From contig CANRPZ010000036.1 in NCBI GenBank assembly GCA_947632625.1, positions 1 through 11,673 of the forward strand: DNA of 11,673 bases. Reading direction: 5' to 3'. Made by a program: the position numbers and the translations under genes. Of the stretch, positions 5,659-11,673 are shown in pieces. Source of the DNA: an uncultured Bacilli bacterium (lineage in GTDB: Bacteria; Bacillota_I; Bacilli_A; RF39; UBA660). A model generated the notes under the pieces. That model saw only the letters and a program-made list of their open reading frames with translations. It made no database searches and was not told the origin of the DNA. Within the stretch, counting starts at the first letter, position 1, and each line of letters begins with the position of its first letter.

Positions 5659-6703
5659 CGTTTTTCTCCCTTCTATCAAAGTTTTTAATTTCTCTTAAAT
5701 CGGTTTGATAAAATGTCCGAATGTCATTAATACCATACTTTAGCATAGCAAGACGTTCTGCTCCAAAGCCAAAAGCAAATCCACTCCATATTTTAGGATC
5801 ATATCCACAATTTTTTAAAACATTTGGATGAACAATTCCAGCACCACTTACTGTAATCCAACCAGTATTTTTACATAGCGAACAACCTTTTCCTTTACAA
5901 TTAAAGCAAGAGATATCTGTTTCAACAGATGGTTCTGTGAATTGGTAATAGCTTGGTCTAAAACGAACCTCACAATCTGGTCCAAATAGCTCTTTAAAGA
6001 TAACATCGAACGTTCCTTTTAAATCCGAAAGACTAATATTCTTATCTACCAATAATCCTTCAATTTGCATGAATTGATGAGAATGGGTTGCATCATCATC
6101 ATCTCTACGGTATGTTTTTCCCGGACAAATCATTCGAATGGGTTTATTTCCTCCAGCACTCAACATAGTTCTAGCTTGAACAGGAGAGGTTTGACTACGC
6201 AAAAGAATTTCTTCCTCTTTTATATAAAAAGTATCTTGAGCATCTCTTGCTGGATGGCCTTTTGGAATATTTAAAAGTTCAAAATTAAAGCGATCTTCCT
6301 CTATTTCAGGGCCATCGACGACATCATATCCCATGGACATACAAATTGTTTCCACCTCTTCAATGATGTGTTCCAAAATATTTGGTGAACCGGTTTTAAT
6401 TTTTACCCCTGGCAAAGTAATATCTATTTTTTCCTTTTCTAGTTTTTCTTTAATTTCTAATTCCTCATAGTATTTCATTTTTTCTTCTATTTCATTTGTA
6501 ATGGATGTCTTTAGATCATTTAAAACTTTACCAAATTCTTTTTTTTCTTCATTTTGTAACTCTTTTAAATGCATTGTAAATTCATTTATAGGCCCTTTTT
6601 TACCTAAATAGGTAATTTTTAACTCATTGATTTCTTTTAAATCTTTAGCTTTGGCAATCTTTTCTTTTATTTCTTGTTCTAAAGCTTCTAATTTTTCTTT
6701 CAT
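5651..6703 (-). CDS. pheS: Phenylalanine-tRNA ligase alpha subunit
   Basis: PheS is the catalytic alpha subunit (350 aa), a class II aminoacyl-tRNA synthetase. An N-terminal coiled coil (about 1-90) comes first, beginning MKEKLEALEQEIKEKIAKAK. The class II core follows: GHPARDAQDTFY (149-160), LLRSQTSPVQARTM, GKTYRRDDDDATHSHQF, FRPSYYQFTEPSVETD (motif 2 region) and GFAFGFGAERLAML (motif 3, about 309-322). Between motifs 2 and 3 is the four-cysteine knuckle CFNCKGKGCSLC (266-277), seen in many bacterial PheS. The start at 6703 is fixed by AAAGGAGG (6719-6712), 8 nt upstream. The frame stays open a further 26 codons, but those bases are the T-box terminator and leader. It is co-transcribed with pheT and regulated by uncharged tRNA-Phe. 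Confidence 0.97.
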   Translation of the reverse strand: MKEKLEALEQEIKEKIAKAKDLKEINELKITYLGKKGPINEFTMHLKELQNEEKKEFGKVLNDLKTSITNEIEEKMKYYEELEIKEKLEKEKIDITLPGVKIKTGSPNILEHIIEEVETICMSMGYDVVDGPEIEEDRFNFELLNIPKGHPARDAQDTFYIKEEEILLRSQTSPVQARTMLSAGGNKPIRMICPGKTYRRDDDDATHSHQFMQIEGLLVDKNISLSDLKGTFDVIFKELFGPDCEVRFRPSYYQFTEPSVETDISCFNCKGKGCSLCKNTGWITVSGAGIVHPNVLKNCGYDPKIWSGFAFGFGAERLAMLKYGINDIRTFYQTDLREIKNFDRREKNDD

Positions 6704-6727
6704 TTTTTCTTCCTCCTTTAAACTAAA

Positions 6728-6755
6728 TAAAAAATCCCTTACAAATTGTAAGGGA
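6728..6755 (-). terminator. T-box-controlled intrinsic terminator
   Basis: TCCCTTAC and GTAAGGGA (6755-6735) form the stem, with a small AAATT-type loop, and TTTTTTATTT follows on the minus strand. It lies between the T-box motif and the pheS ribosome binding site, and is mutually exclusive with the antiterminator. Confidence 0.85.
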
Positions 6756-6953
6756 CGAAAAACTTTTTTCCGCGGTACCACCCAAATTCTAGAAAAACTC
6801 TAGCACTTATTTTAGATTTAACGCATCTTTACGATAAAATTAAAGCAAGTGAATTTCGCATTTATTCTTTATCTTTAGATCTCTCAGCCCTAAATCTAAT
6901 CTCTGTTTGAAGATAGAATAAACCTACTTAAAATTGCTCTCAAACATTTTATT
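6728..6953 (-). promoter_or_regulatory. T-box riboswitch (tRNA-Phe) controlling pheST
   Basis: The leader carries the invariant T-box TGGGTGGTACCGCGG (6784-6770), whose UGGU suits the A discriminator base of tRNA-Phe. Stem I is visible: AGTA (6928-6925) lies opposite AATTCAC, in which the specifier codon UUC (6853-6851, Phe) is followed by A. Closing pairs AGCAA/TTGCT and TTTATTC/GAATAAA flank it, and a distal hairpin TAGAT/ATCTA caps it. A small CTAGA/TCTAG hairpin (stem III-like) precedes the T-box. Uncharged tRNA-Phe should stabilise the antiterminator and allow pheST transcription. Its 5' end is inferred from the promoter. Confidence 0.93.
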
Positions 6954-6959
6954 GAGTTT

Positions 6960-6990
6960 ATTATAGCACATAAATTTCATTTACGTACAA
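6960..6990 (-). promoter_or_regulatory. Promoter of the pheST T-box transcript
   Basis: TATAAT (6965-6960) is preceded by TGC, an extended -10. A TTGTAC -35 (6990-6985) is 19 nt away, a little far, but the extended -10 compensates. The -35 lies within the last codons of the upstream membrane-protein gene. Confidence 0.6.
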
Positions 6991-8123
6991 TCTTTTTGTG
7001 CTATTTCTATATTATTTAAATTAATATTGTTAAAATTATCTATTTGAAAAGAAGCGTTCTTTACAAGTTGGTTATATCCACTTTTCATAATTTCGTCAGC
7101 TAGACCAAATACTTGAGCAAAGGATAAATATCTATCCCATAGAATTACCTCTTCAGGATTTTTATCTACAAAATTACCAAAATCCGAAAGAAAGTTTTTG
7201 AATGAAATTAATTTTTGTAATTCTTCTACTCCTTTATTTGTTCTTAATAAATGGTTATTTAAAGCTTCATAGTAAGAACTATTTTTTACATCTTTTCCAA
7301 TTCCAATAACACTCTTAATTATATACAATACATAAAAAGGTATGAATAATAAAACATAGGATAATATAAAAATTGGTATGATACTTAAAAAGCCAGATAT
7401 AAATCCAAGTAAGATGGAAATAGTAATACTAGTTATTAAATGAGCTTTTCTCATTTTCTTGAATTCCGCCATATTATTAAAATTATTTTTCTTTTTTTCT
7501 TCATCTTGATGATAATAAAGATTTAGCTTTCTACCATCTTCCAAACAATACTTAAACCATTCATTATAGTTAATATTTTTTAAATCGTTTGTTTGCACTA
7601 AATTCAAAATATATTTTTCGTTATCAAGTAAATGTTCATCTACTGGTTTTAATATTTTAATAAAGTATTTATCCATTTCTTTATTTAGTGAAAGATACTT
7701 TTTAGCACATAAATCAAGTACAACAGCTATGATATCTTTTTCATTTTCAATTTTAGAATCAAATAAAAGTGAGGTTACACCAATACCATAATTATTTGGT
7801 AGTTCTCTATAATAAATATAAGGATTAGCTTTTTTAATTGCTTTATTTTCTTTATGAATAAAACTTTTACCTTTTATTTTTCCTAATGCGCTTCCTATCA
7901 TTGCTGATATGTATAAAAATAAAATAAAAATTAATATAAACAAAACTAAAGCTTTGATTGAGTTTGTTTGAAAAAAGCCAGTTTCAGTTAAAGGTGTTTT
8001 ATACACTTTTATTATGCCATAGATAAGACCCACAATAAATAAAACATTTAATAGTAATAAAATTAGCCAAACTACTAAAGGAAATTTTAATTTTTCTTTG
8101 TATTGGGTTTCTTCACTTTTCAT
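6981..8123 (-). CDS. DUF2207-type membrane protein lacking the extracellular domain
   Basis: This 380-aa membrane protein resembles the C-terminal part of DUF2207 proteins. Two recognisable blocks are present: YRELPNNYGIGVTSLLFD (105-122), followed by a winged-helix-like stretch (IIAVVLDLCAKKYLSL), and the terminal block FKNFLSDFGN...KNPEEVILWDRYLSFAQVFGLADEI (308-345). Hydrophobic segments lie at about 16-40, 57-80, 230-249 and 251-276. Full DUF2207 proteins begin with a signal peptide and a large extracellular domain, which is absent here, so this is a short form. The function of the family is unknown. The ATG has AAAGGA (8136-8131) 7 nt upstream. It lies upstream of pheST on the same strand, but pheST has its own promoter at the end of this gene. 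Confidence 0.75.
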   Translation of the reverse strand: MKSEETQYKEKLKFPLVVWLILLLLNVLFIVGLIYGIIKVYKTPLTETGFFQTNSIKALVLFILIFILFLYISAMIGSALGKIKGKSFIHKENKAIKKANPYIYYRELPNNYGIGVTSLLFDSKIENEKDIIAVVLDLCAKKYLSLNKEMDKYFIKILKPVDEHLLDNEKYILNLVQTNDLKNINYNEWFKYCLEDGRKLNLYYHQDEEKKKNNFNNMAEFKKMRKAHLITSITISILLGFISGFLSIIPIFILSYVLLFIPFYVLYIIKSVIGIGKDVKNSSYYEALNNHLLRTNKGVEELQKLISFKNFLSDFGNFVDKNPEEVILWDRYLSFAQVFGLADEIMKSGYNQLVKNASFQIDNFNNINLNNIEIAQKDCT

Positions 8124-8174
8124 ATTTCTTTCCTTTCAATTAGAACTGTAAAATTCTATACTTTTTCTAATTTT

Positions 8175-8183
8175 ATTATAGCA
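8175..8183 (-). promoter_or_regulatory. Extended -10 promoter of the DUF2207-type gene
   Basis: TGC plus TATAAT (8183-8175) forms an extended -10 about 52 nt before the ATG. No good -35 is seen at the expected distance. A TTGACA in the minus strand near 8232-8227 is too far away to pair with it. The rest of the 140-nt gap holds nothing recognisable. Confidence 0.5.
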
Positions 8184-8265
8184 TTAATCCTATAAATTTG
8201 GGAAAGAAATTTATATTTCAAGACATTGTCAATATTTTAAAAATACATTAATAATATTATTTCAA

Positions 8266-9294
8266 TTATTTTAATTTTATAATTGAATTTAAATAATAGG
8301 TGTCTTCTACTTTTTTAAATTGATATTGATAGCGATTTAGTTTACGAGCGTTTACACTTAAATCATTCTCACTAACGTTTGTTAATATTGGTTCATATAG
8401 GTTATCAAAAGTATAGAAAGCCCCATCGCTCGCGTTATAAATTGTAGCATTGGTAATCATATACAAAACATTTCCATCTTCATACATATCGTCAATTTCT
8501 TCTAAAATTTTATTGGTTATAGAAGGACATTTGTTATTGTCTGCCGTAAATCGATCCTTTTCTTTATTGTACTTAAAGTTTAAACAATTATAAGTAAAAT
8601 TAGTAGGATTGTAGTAAGTAACAGAACCAAATAATTTTTCAAAAGCTTCTTTTAAAACACTACCTTCAACGGAAATACTTACCGAATTGGTTTTAATATT
8701 TTTACTACTTACTTGATGGTAAGCTAAATTCAGTAGAACACTAGATTTCATTTCACTTATTTCTTTATCACCGCTATATAAGTAGTAAGCACTTACATTA
8801 TCTGCGTTTAATGATAGTTTGACACTATCTAATAAATAACCATAATTTTCAATATACCATTTTTTATCTTTTACAGGCTCTTGTATTTCGCTTGAATTTT
8901 CGGATTGTTCATCCTTTGTAACAGGATTTGTTTCACAATTACCATTTCGTTCACATTCTGATTTCATAAAATCGAAATAACGAGCGTCAAATAAACAATA
9001 ACCAAAATAAACAAGAGCAGCAAATAAGGCAATTATAAGTACATTTCTTTTAAAAATTGCTGAATTTTTGCTTCTTAATATTTGTTGTTCTTCATTATCA
9101 ACACGATCCATAAATTCGTTGTTTACGTCTTCTAATAATTCGTTTTTTATTTCTTCTTTATATTCTTTTGTACATGCAACAATAGTATTTTTAACCTCTT
9201 TTTCTACCTCTTCTAAAACTTTGCTCTTAACATTTTCGAGAACATCTTTTTTGATATTTTCTTCATGATTTTTAGAGTTTTCTTCTTTAGACAT
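8266..9294 (-). CDS. Single-span membrane protein of unknown function with acidic coiled-coil N-terminus
   Basis: This 342-aa protein is not assigned to a family. Residues 1-75 are highly charged and predicted helical/coiled-coil (repeats of the type KDVLENVKSKVLEEVEKEV and EIKNELLEDVNNEF), probably cytoplasmic. One membrane helix follows a basic FKR at about 85-102 (VLIIALFAALVYFGYCLF). After it comes a short Cys-containing spacer (CERNGNCETN) rich in S/E/N, then a mixed domain of about 200 residues, probably extracellular. That domain contains YSGDKEISEMKSSVLLNLAYHQV and YEDGNVLYMITNATIYNASDG. The start at 9294 is chosen because GAGGGG (9306-9301) lies 6 nt upstream; 18 more in-frame codons would cover the promoter. 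It appears monocistronic. A surface or division-related role is only a guess. Confidence 0.7.
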   Translation of the reverse strand: MSKEENSKNHEENIKKDVLENVKSKVLEEVEKEVKNTIVACTKEYKEEIKNELLEDVNNEFMDRVDNEEQQILRSKNSAIFKRNVLIIALFAALVYFGYCLFDARYFDFMKSECERNGNCETNPVTKDEQSENSSEIQEPVKDKKWYIENYGYLLDSVKLSLNADNVSAYYLYSGDKEISEMKSSVLLNLAYHQVSSKNIKTNSVSISVEGSVLKEAFEKLFGSVTYYNPTNFTYNCLNFKYNKEKDRFTADNNKCPSITNKILEEIDDMYEDGNVLYMITNATIYNASDGAFYTFDNLYEPILTNVSENDLSVNARKLNRYQYQFKKVEDTYYLNSIIKLK

Positions 9295-9319
9295 AAAAAT
9301 CCCCTCTTTCATGCCCGTT

Positions 9320-9328
9320 ATTATAACA
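9320..9328 (-). promoter_or_regulatory. Extended -10 promoter of the 342-aa membrane protein
   Basis: TGT plus TATAAT (9328-9320) lies about 26 nt before the start codon, just after the rubrerythrin terminator. The -35 region (GTGTTT, 9348-9343) is poor and falls in the terminator stem and U-tract. Confidence 0.5.
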
Positions 9329-9336
9329 CAAAATGT

Positions 9337-9371
9337 AAAAAAAAACACTTTTTTTAATCAAAGAGTGTCTT
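9337..9371 (-). terminator. Rho-independent terminator of rubrerythrin
   Basis: Minus-strand AAGACACT (9371-9364) pairs with AGTGTTTT (9349-9342), with one G-U pair, and leads into a nine-T run. It begins a few bases after the rubrerythrin stop. Confidence 0.7.
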
Positions 9372-9373
9372 TT

Positions 9374-9913
9374 TTAGTAGTTTTCAGCTTTTAATTCCAT
9401 AAAACTTTGCGGATGCTTACAAACTGGGCAAACAACTGGAGCTTTATTACCAACTGTAATATGACCACAATTACGGCAAATCCAAACTTTTTCTTCTCCT
9501 TTTTGGAATACTAAATTATCTTCAATATTTCCAACAAGTTTCATGTATCTTTCTTCATGATGTTTCTCTATTTCTCCAACCATTTCAAAAAGAGTAGCAA
9601 TATCGTTAAATCCTTCTTCACGAGCAGTGGCAGCAAATTCTTTATACATTTCTGTCCATTCGTAATTTTCACCACTTGCAGCATCTTTTAAATTCGTTAA
9701 AGTATCTGGAATATCACCATCATGTAATTGTTTAAACCATAATTTGGCATGTTCCTTTTCATTGTTTGCTGTTTCTTCAAAAATAGCAGCAATTTGTTCA
9801 TAACCATCTTTTCTAGCTTTTGATGCGTAATACGTATATTTATTTCTTGCTTGGCTTTCCCCAGCAAACGCAGCCATTAAATTAGCTTCGGTCTTACTAC
9901 CTTTTAATTCCAT
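9374..9913 (-). CDS. rbr: Rubrerythrin
   Basis: This 179-aa classical rubrerythrin has an N-terminal ferritin-like four-helix domain with a non-heme diiron site and a C-terminal rubredoxin domain. It reduces hydrogen peroxide in the cytoplasm of anaerobes using electrons from NADH-dependent carriers. Diiron-site motifs: AAFAGESQARNKY (Glu19), ANNEKEHAKLW (Glu52, His55), EWTEMYKEFA and GEIEKHHEERY. The rubredoxin iron is held by CRNC (146, 149) and CPVC (162, 165). The ATG at 9913 is preceded by AGAGGT at 7 nt. A longer in-frame reading upstream overlaps the promoter and the neighbouring gene and is rejected. It has its own promoter and terminator, so it is a one-gene unit. It indicates an anaerobic, oxygen-sensitive host. 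Confidence 0.95.
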   Translation of the reverse strand: MELKGSKTEANLMAAFAGESQARNKYTYYASKARKDGYEQIAAIFEETANNEKEHAKLWFKQLHDGDIPDTLTNLKDAASGENYEWTEMYKEFAATAREEGFNDIATLFEMVGEIEKHHEERYMKLVGNIEDNLVFQKGEEKVWICRNCGHITVGNKAPVVCPVCKHPQSFMELKAENY

Positions 9914-9938
9914 TTCTATTACCTCTTTTCCAATATTT

Positions 9939-9967
9939 ATTATACAAATTTCTAAATTTAAAGTAAA
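9939..9967 (-). promoter_or_regulatory. Promoter of rubrerythrin
   Basis: TTTACT (9967-9962), a 17-nt spacer and TATAAT (9944-9939) lie on the minus strand. Transcription would start near 9932, about 19 nt before the ATG. An imperfect palindrome, roughly PerR-box-like, overlaps the -10 (see findings). Confidence 0.6.
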
Positions 9968-9978
9968 GTTTTTATTTA

Positions 9979-11673
9979 TTAAAATGCTAGAGCAAGGCGA
10001 AAAGCATGATCCGTGTGCGCCTCCCCTGTGCGACACTCAAAAGTGAAAACACCGCTCTCAAAACCGCTAATGTAATTGCCACCACGAGAGAACCAAGTAT
10101 AGTTACACCAACCTTCATCGTGATACCATCCGCTAATTATTCTAGTTTGTGTTTGGGCTCCATTTGTTGTTCCAGTATATTTTTCAAGTATAAATGGTCC
10201 AATTTCACCAATAGCATCACCGAGTATTCTATTTGAATACTGATAATCTTTAACACTATATTTATAAACATCATAATATCTCTCGTCTTTTAAATCATCT
10301 GCACTTAATCCACTTTTTGAATTATCATTTTCATCTAGCACTACATCCATTACGTATTCCCATGAACCTCCACTCATATCATAAATACCAGTGTAGTTAT
10401 TAGTAGTACTTGCCATAACACTTTCTGGACTAAAATATTGATAATTTACATTCCCATCTTTTCCTTTGTCTGTCCATTCATATTCATTACAAGCATTGGG
10501 ATAATCCGTACAAGATTCATTTGTTCCTGTATATCCTGTTGTTGGCTCTGTTTTCGCAGCATATCCTGTTAATCGGCTTGAATTATTATTAATACGGATA
10601 TCGCTACATTCTTTTGTATCCTTATCACATCTTCCATAAATAGAATTAGTTAAATAAGCAATTGCTCCCCATTCTGTATTCTTTAACATATGACTTTGGT
10701 ATTCTTTTTTATAATCTAAACTATAATTATACATTTTGCCTACACTTATATTTCTCCAACTATATTCATTTGGTTTTATGATAATTTTAGATACATCTCC
10801 ATCTTGTTGCGCTTCTACTGTACTTGTGGCTCCTTTGTATCCCGTTTCAAACTTTCCTACCCAGATACCATTTGTTCCAAATGCTGTAAACGCTGGATGC
10901 GTCATCCATTTATTTACAGCACAGCTTCCTTTTTCGCCACTTGCTGGTGCTACGCATTCAGTATCATTATTTGTTGTATCCTCTAAACCAAATTGTATTT
11001 CAATTGGTTTTGACTTTTCCTCATATGGTATTGTTTCTCTTTGGTTATACTCTCCCATATTGAATATTTGATATCTGTATTTTGGTATCCATACAAAATA
11101 ACTTTCAATATCACTTTCTGGTATTTCTTGATCATCTTGGTAACTTTCTGCGGTTTTACCATTCGTTAGTATTACCGCATTTGCCCACTCTTGATTATCA
11201 TAGCTATACCATTGTTTTGTTGTATCTGCTTTGGTTACTGCACCTGTGTCTTTATCAACTTTTACTGCTACTAATCCTTCTTTTAATACTGGATCTGCTT
11301 CATTTAATATACTTTCTTGATACTTATTAAAATTGATTGTACATTTTATTTTTCTTTGTTTGTTACTATCCTTTATTTCTAAACTCCATGAGCTATTGTT
11401 CCAATCTGCTTCTACATCATTCTCACAAGTTACTTTATCTACTTTATATCCTTCTCCTTTATTTGGGAAAGATAAATGATTTGTTTCTTTATCATTTACT
11501 GTAAAGGCGAGTATTATATCTCCACCAACAAAATCTGGTACTATTCCTTTTAATACATTAAAAGACTTTTCTTCCTTATACAATGCAAAAGTTCGGTATA
11601 GTTTTATACCGCCGATAATTAATAGAAATAATAAAATTGCTCCAATTAAAATTTTCTTTTGTTTTGTATTTTT
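9979..11673 (-). CDS. Membrane-anchored FGE-like (C-type-lectin fold) surface protein, 5' end off the window
   Basis: At least 564 aa are visible and the frame runs through the right edge, so the true start is outside; the internal TTG at 11583 is not the start. The first visible residues, KNTKQKK, then ILIGAILLFLLIIGG, are a basic stretch plus membrane helix, placing the rest outside the cell. A middle region of unknown type leads to a formylglycine-generating-enzyme/SUMF1-like domain: YFVWIPKYRYQIFNM, GIWVGKFETGYKG, KNTEWGAIAYLTNSIYG, NYTGIYDMSGGSWEYV, SRGGNYISGFESGVF and terminal AFRLALAF. Cys-rich insertions (CDKDTKEC, CTDYPNAC) suggest disulfides. FGE catalytic cysteines are not evident, so it is probably a binding protein. 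The last ~25 codons are unusually GC-rich (41 of 75 bases), as in diversity-generating retroelement targets. No terminator is seen before rubrerythrin. Confidence 0.8.
   Translation of the reverse strand, partial: KNTKQKKILIGAILLFLLIIGGIKLYRTFALYKEEKSFNVLKGIVPDFVGGDIILAFTVNDKETNHLSFPNKGEGYKVDKVTCENDVEADWNNSSWSLEIKDSNKQRKIKCTINFNKYQESILNEADPVLKEGLVAVKVDKDTGAVTKADTTKQWYSYDNQEWANAVILTNGKTAESYQDDQEIPESDIESYFVWIPKYRYQIFNMGEYNQRETIPYEEKSKPIEIQFGLEDTTNNDTECVAPASGEKGSCAVNKWMTHPAFTAFGTNGIWVGKFETGYKGATSTVEAQQDGDVSKIIIKPNEYSWRNISVGKMYNYSLDYKKEYQSHMLKNTEWGAIAYLTNSIYGRCDKDTKECSDIRINNNSSRLTGYAAKTEPTTGYTGTNESCTDYPNACNEYEWTDKGKDGNVNYQYFSPESVMASTTNNYTGIYDMSGGSWEYVMDVVLDENDNSKSGLSADDLKDERYYDVYKYSVKDYQYSNRILGDAIGEIGPFILEKYTGTTNGAQTQTRIISGWYHDEGWCNYTWFSRGGNYISGFESGVFTFECRTGEAHTDHAFRLALAF

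Noticed and set aside
6704..6781. Upstream extension of pheS by 26 codons (VPRKKVFRPLQ...)
   Set aside because: These bases are the T-box motif, terminator and ribosome binding site; the family start and AAAGGAGG site place the start at 6703.
9295..9348. Start of the 342-aa membrane protein at 9348 (MFFFTFCVI...)
   Set aside because: This stretch contains the promoter and a terminator U-tract; GAGGGG positions the start at 9294.
9914..10036. Longer rubrerythrin reading from 10036
   Set aside because: It would overlap the end of the neighbouring gene and the promoter; the family N-terminus and ribosome binding site fix the start at 9913.
10736..11330. Plus-strand open frames inside the FGE-like gene, and similar ones inside pheT, pheS and the 342-aa gene
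   Set aside because: They are antisense shadows with no ribosome binding sites and low-complexity compositions; the minus-strand genes are clearly real.
11581..11583. TTG at 11583 as the start of the FGE-like protein
   Set aside because: The frame stays open to the window edge and the upstream codons encode a basic stretch and membrane helix, so the start lies outside the window.
1..11673. tRNA genes, CRISPR array, insertion sequence ends, alternative genetic code
   Set aside because: No cloverleaf, spaced repeat or transposase was seen; all Trp codons checked are TGG and the frames work with TGA as stop.

Overview
The window is AT-rich bacterial DNA that reads cleanly in the standard bacterial code (TGG for Trp, TGA used as a stop). 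It has GGAGG-type ribosome binding sites, TATAAT promoters and U-tract hairpin terminators. Low GC, a T-box leader on pheST, a PduL-type phosphotransacylase, rubrerythrin and a DUF2207-type protein together suggest a fermentative, anaerobic low-GC Firmicute, perhaps an uncultured gut Bacilli/Mollicutes relative. The exact taxon is inference.

Layout, left to right. At 1-41 is the first few codons of a minus-strand gene with a good promoter. Next is a pduL-like phosphotransacylase (minus, 283-843), divergent from a 66-aa Cys-rich zinc-ribbon-like protein (plus, 941-1141). An orphan RelB/DinJ antitoxin (plus, 1322-1573) follows, ending in a probably bidirectional terminator. At 1596-1703 lies a short minus-strand remnant that resembles the C-terminus of the formylglycine-generating-enzyme (FGE)-like protein at the far end of the window. 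A minus-strand operon follows: COG2426-type membrane protein, degenerate histidine-phosphatase-fold protein, a previously unmarked 31-residue membrane peptide, and an 81-aa membrane-anchored Cys-rich protein. The junctions overlap by 1 nt, are separated by 2 nt, and overlap as ATGA, which suggests translational coupling.

The centre is the housekeeping pheS-pheT operon (minus, 3280-6703). A tRNA-Phe T-box leader (UUC specifier, T-box motif, terminator) controls it. Upstream lie a short DUF2207-type membrane protein, a 342-aa membrane protein of unknown function, and rubrerythrin, each with its own candidate promoter. The right end is a large secreted or membrane-anchored FGE-like (C-type-lectin fold) protein whose N-terminus runs off the window.

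The most interesting signal is the 3' end of that last gene. The final ~75 coding bases are about 55% GC against about 32% some 150 bases upstream, and they encode the variable-looking tail typical of target proteins of diversity-generating retroelements (DGRs). No reverse transcriptase or template repeat is visible here. The other unusual points are the histidine-phosphatase homologue lacking its catalytic RHG motif, the coupled small-membrane-protein pair, and the toxin-less antitoxin with tandem inverted repeats at its promoter.
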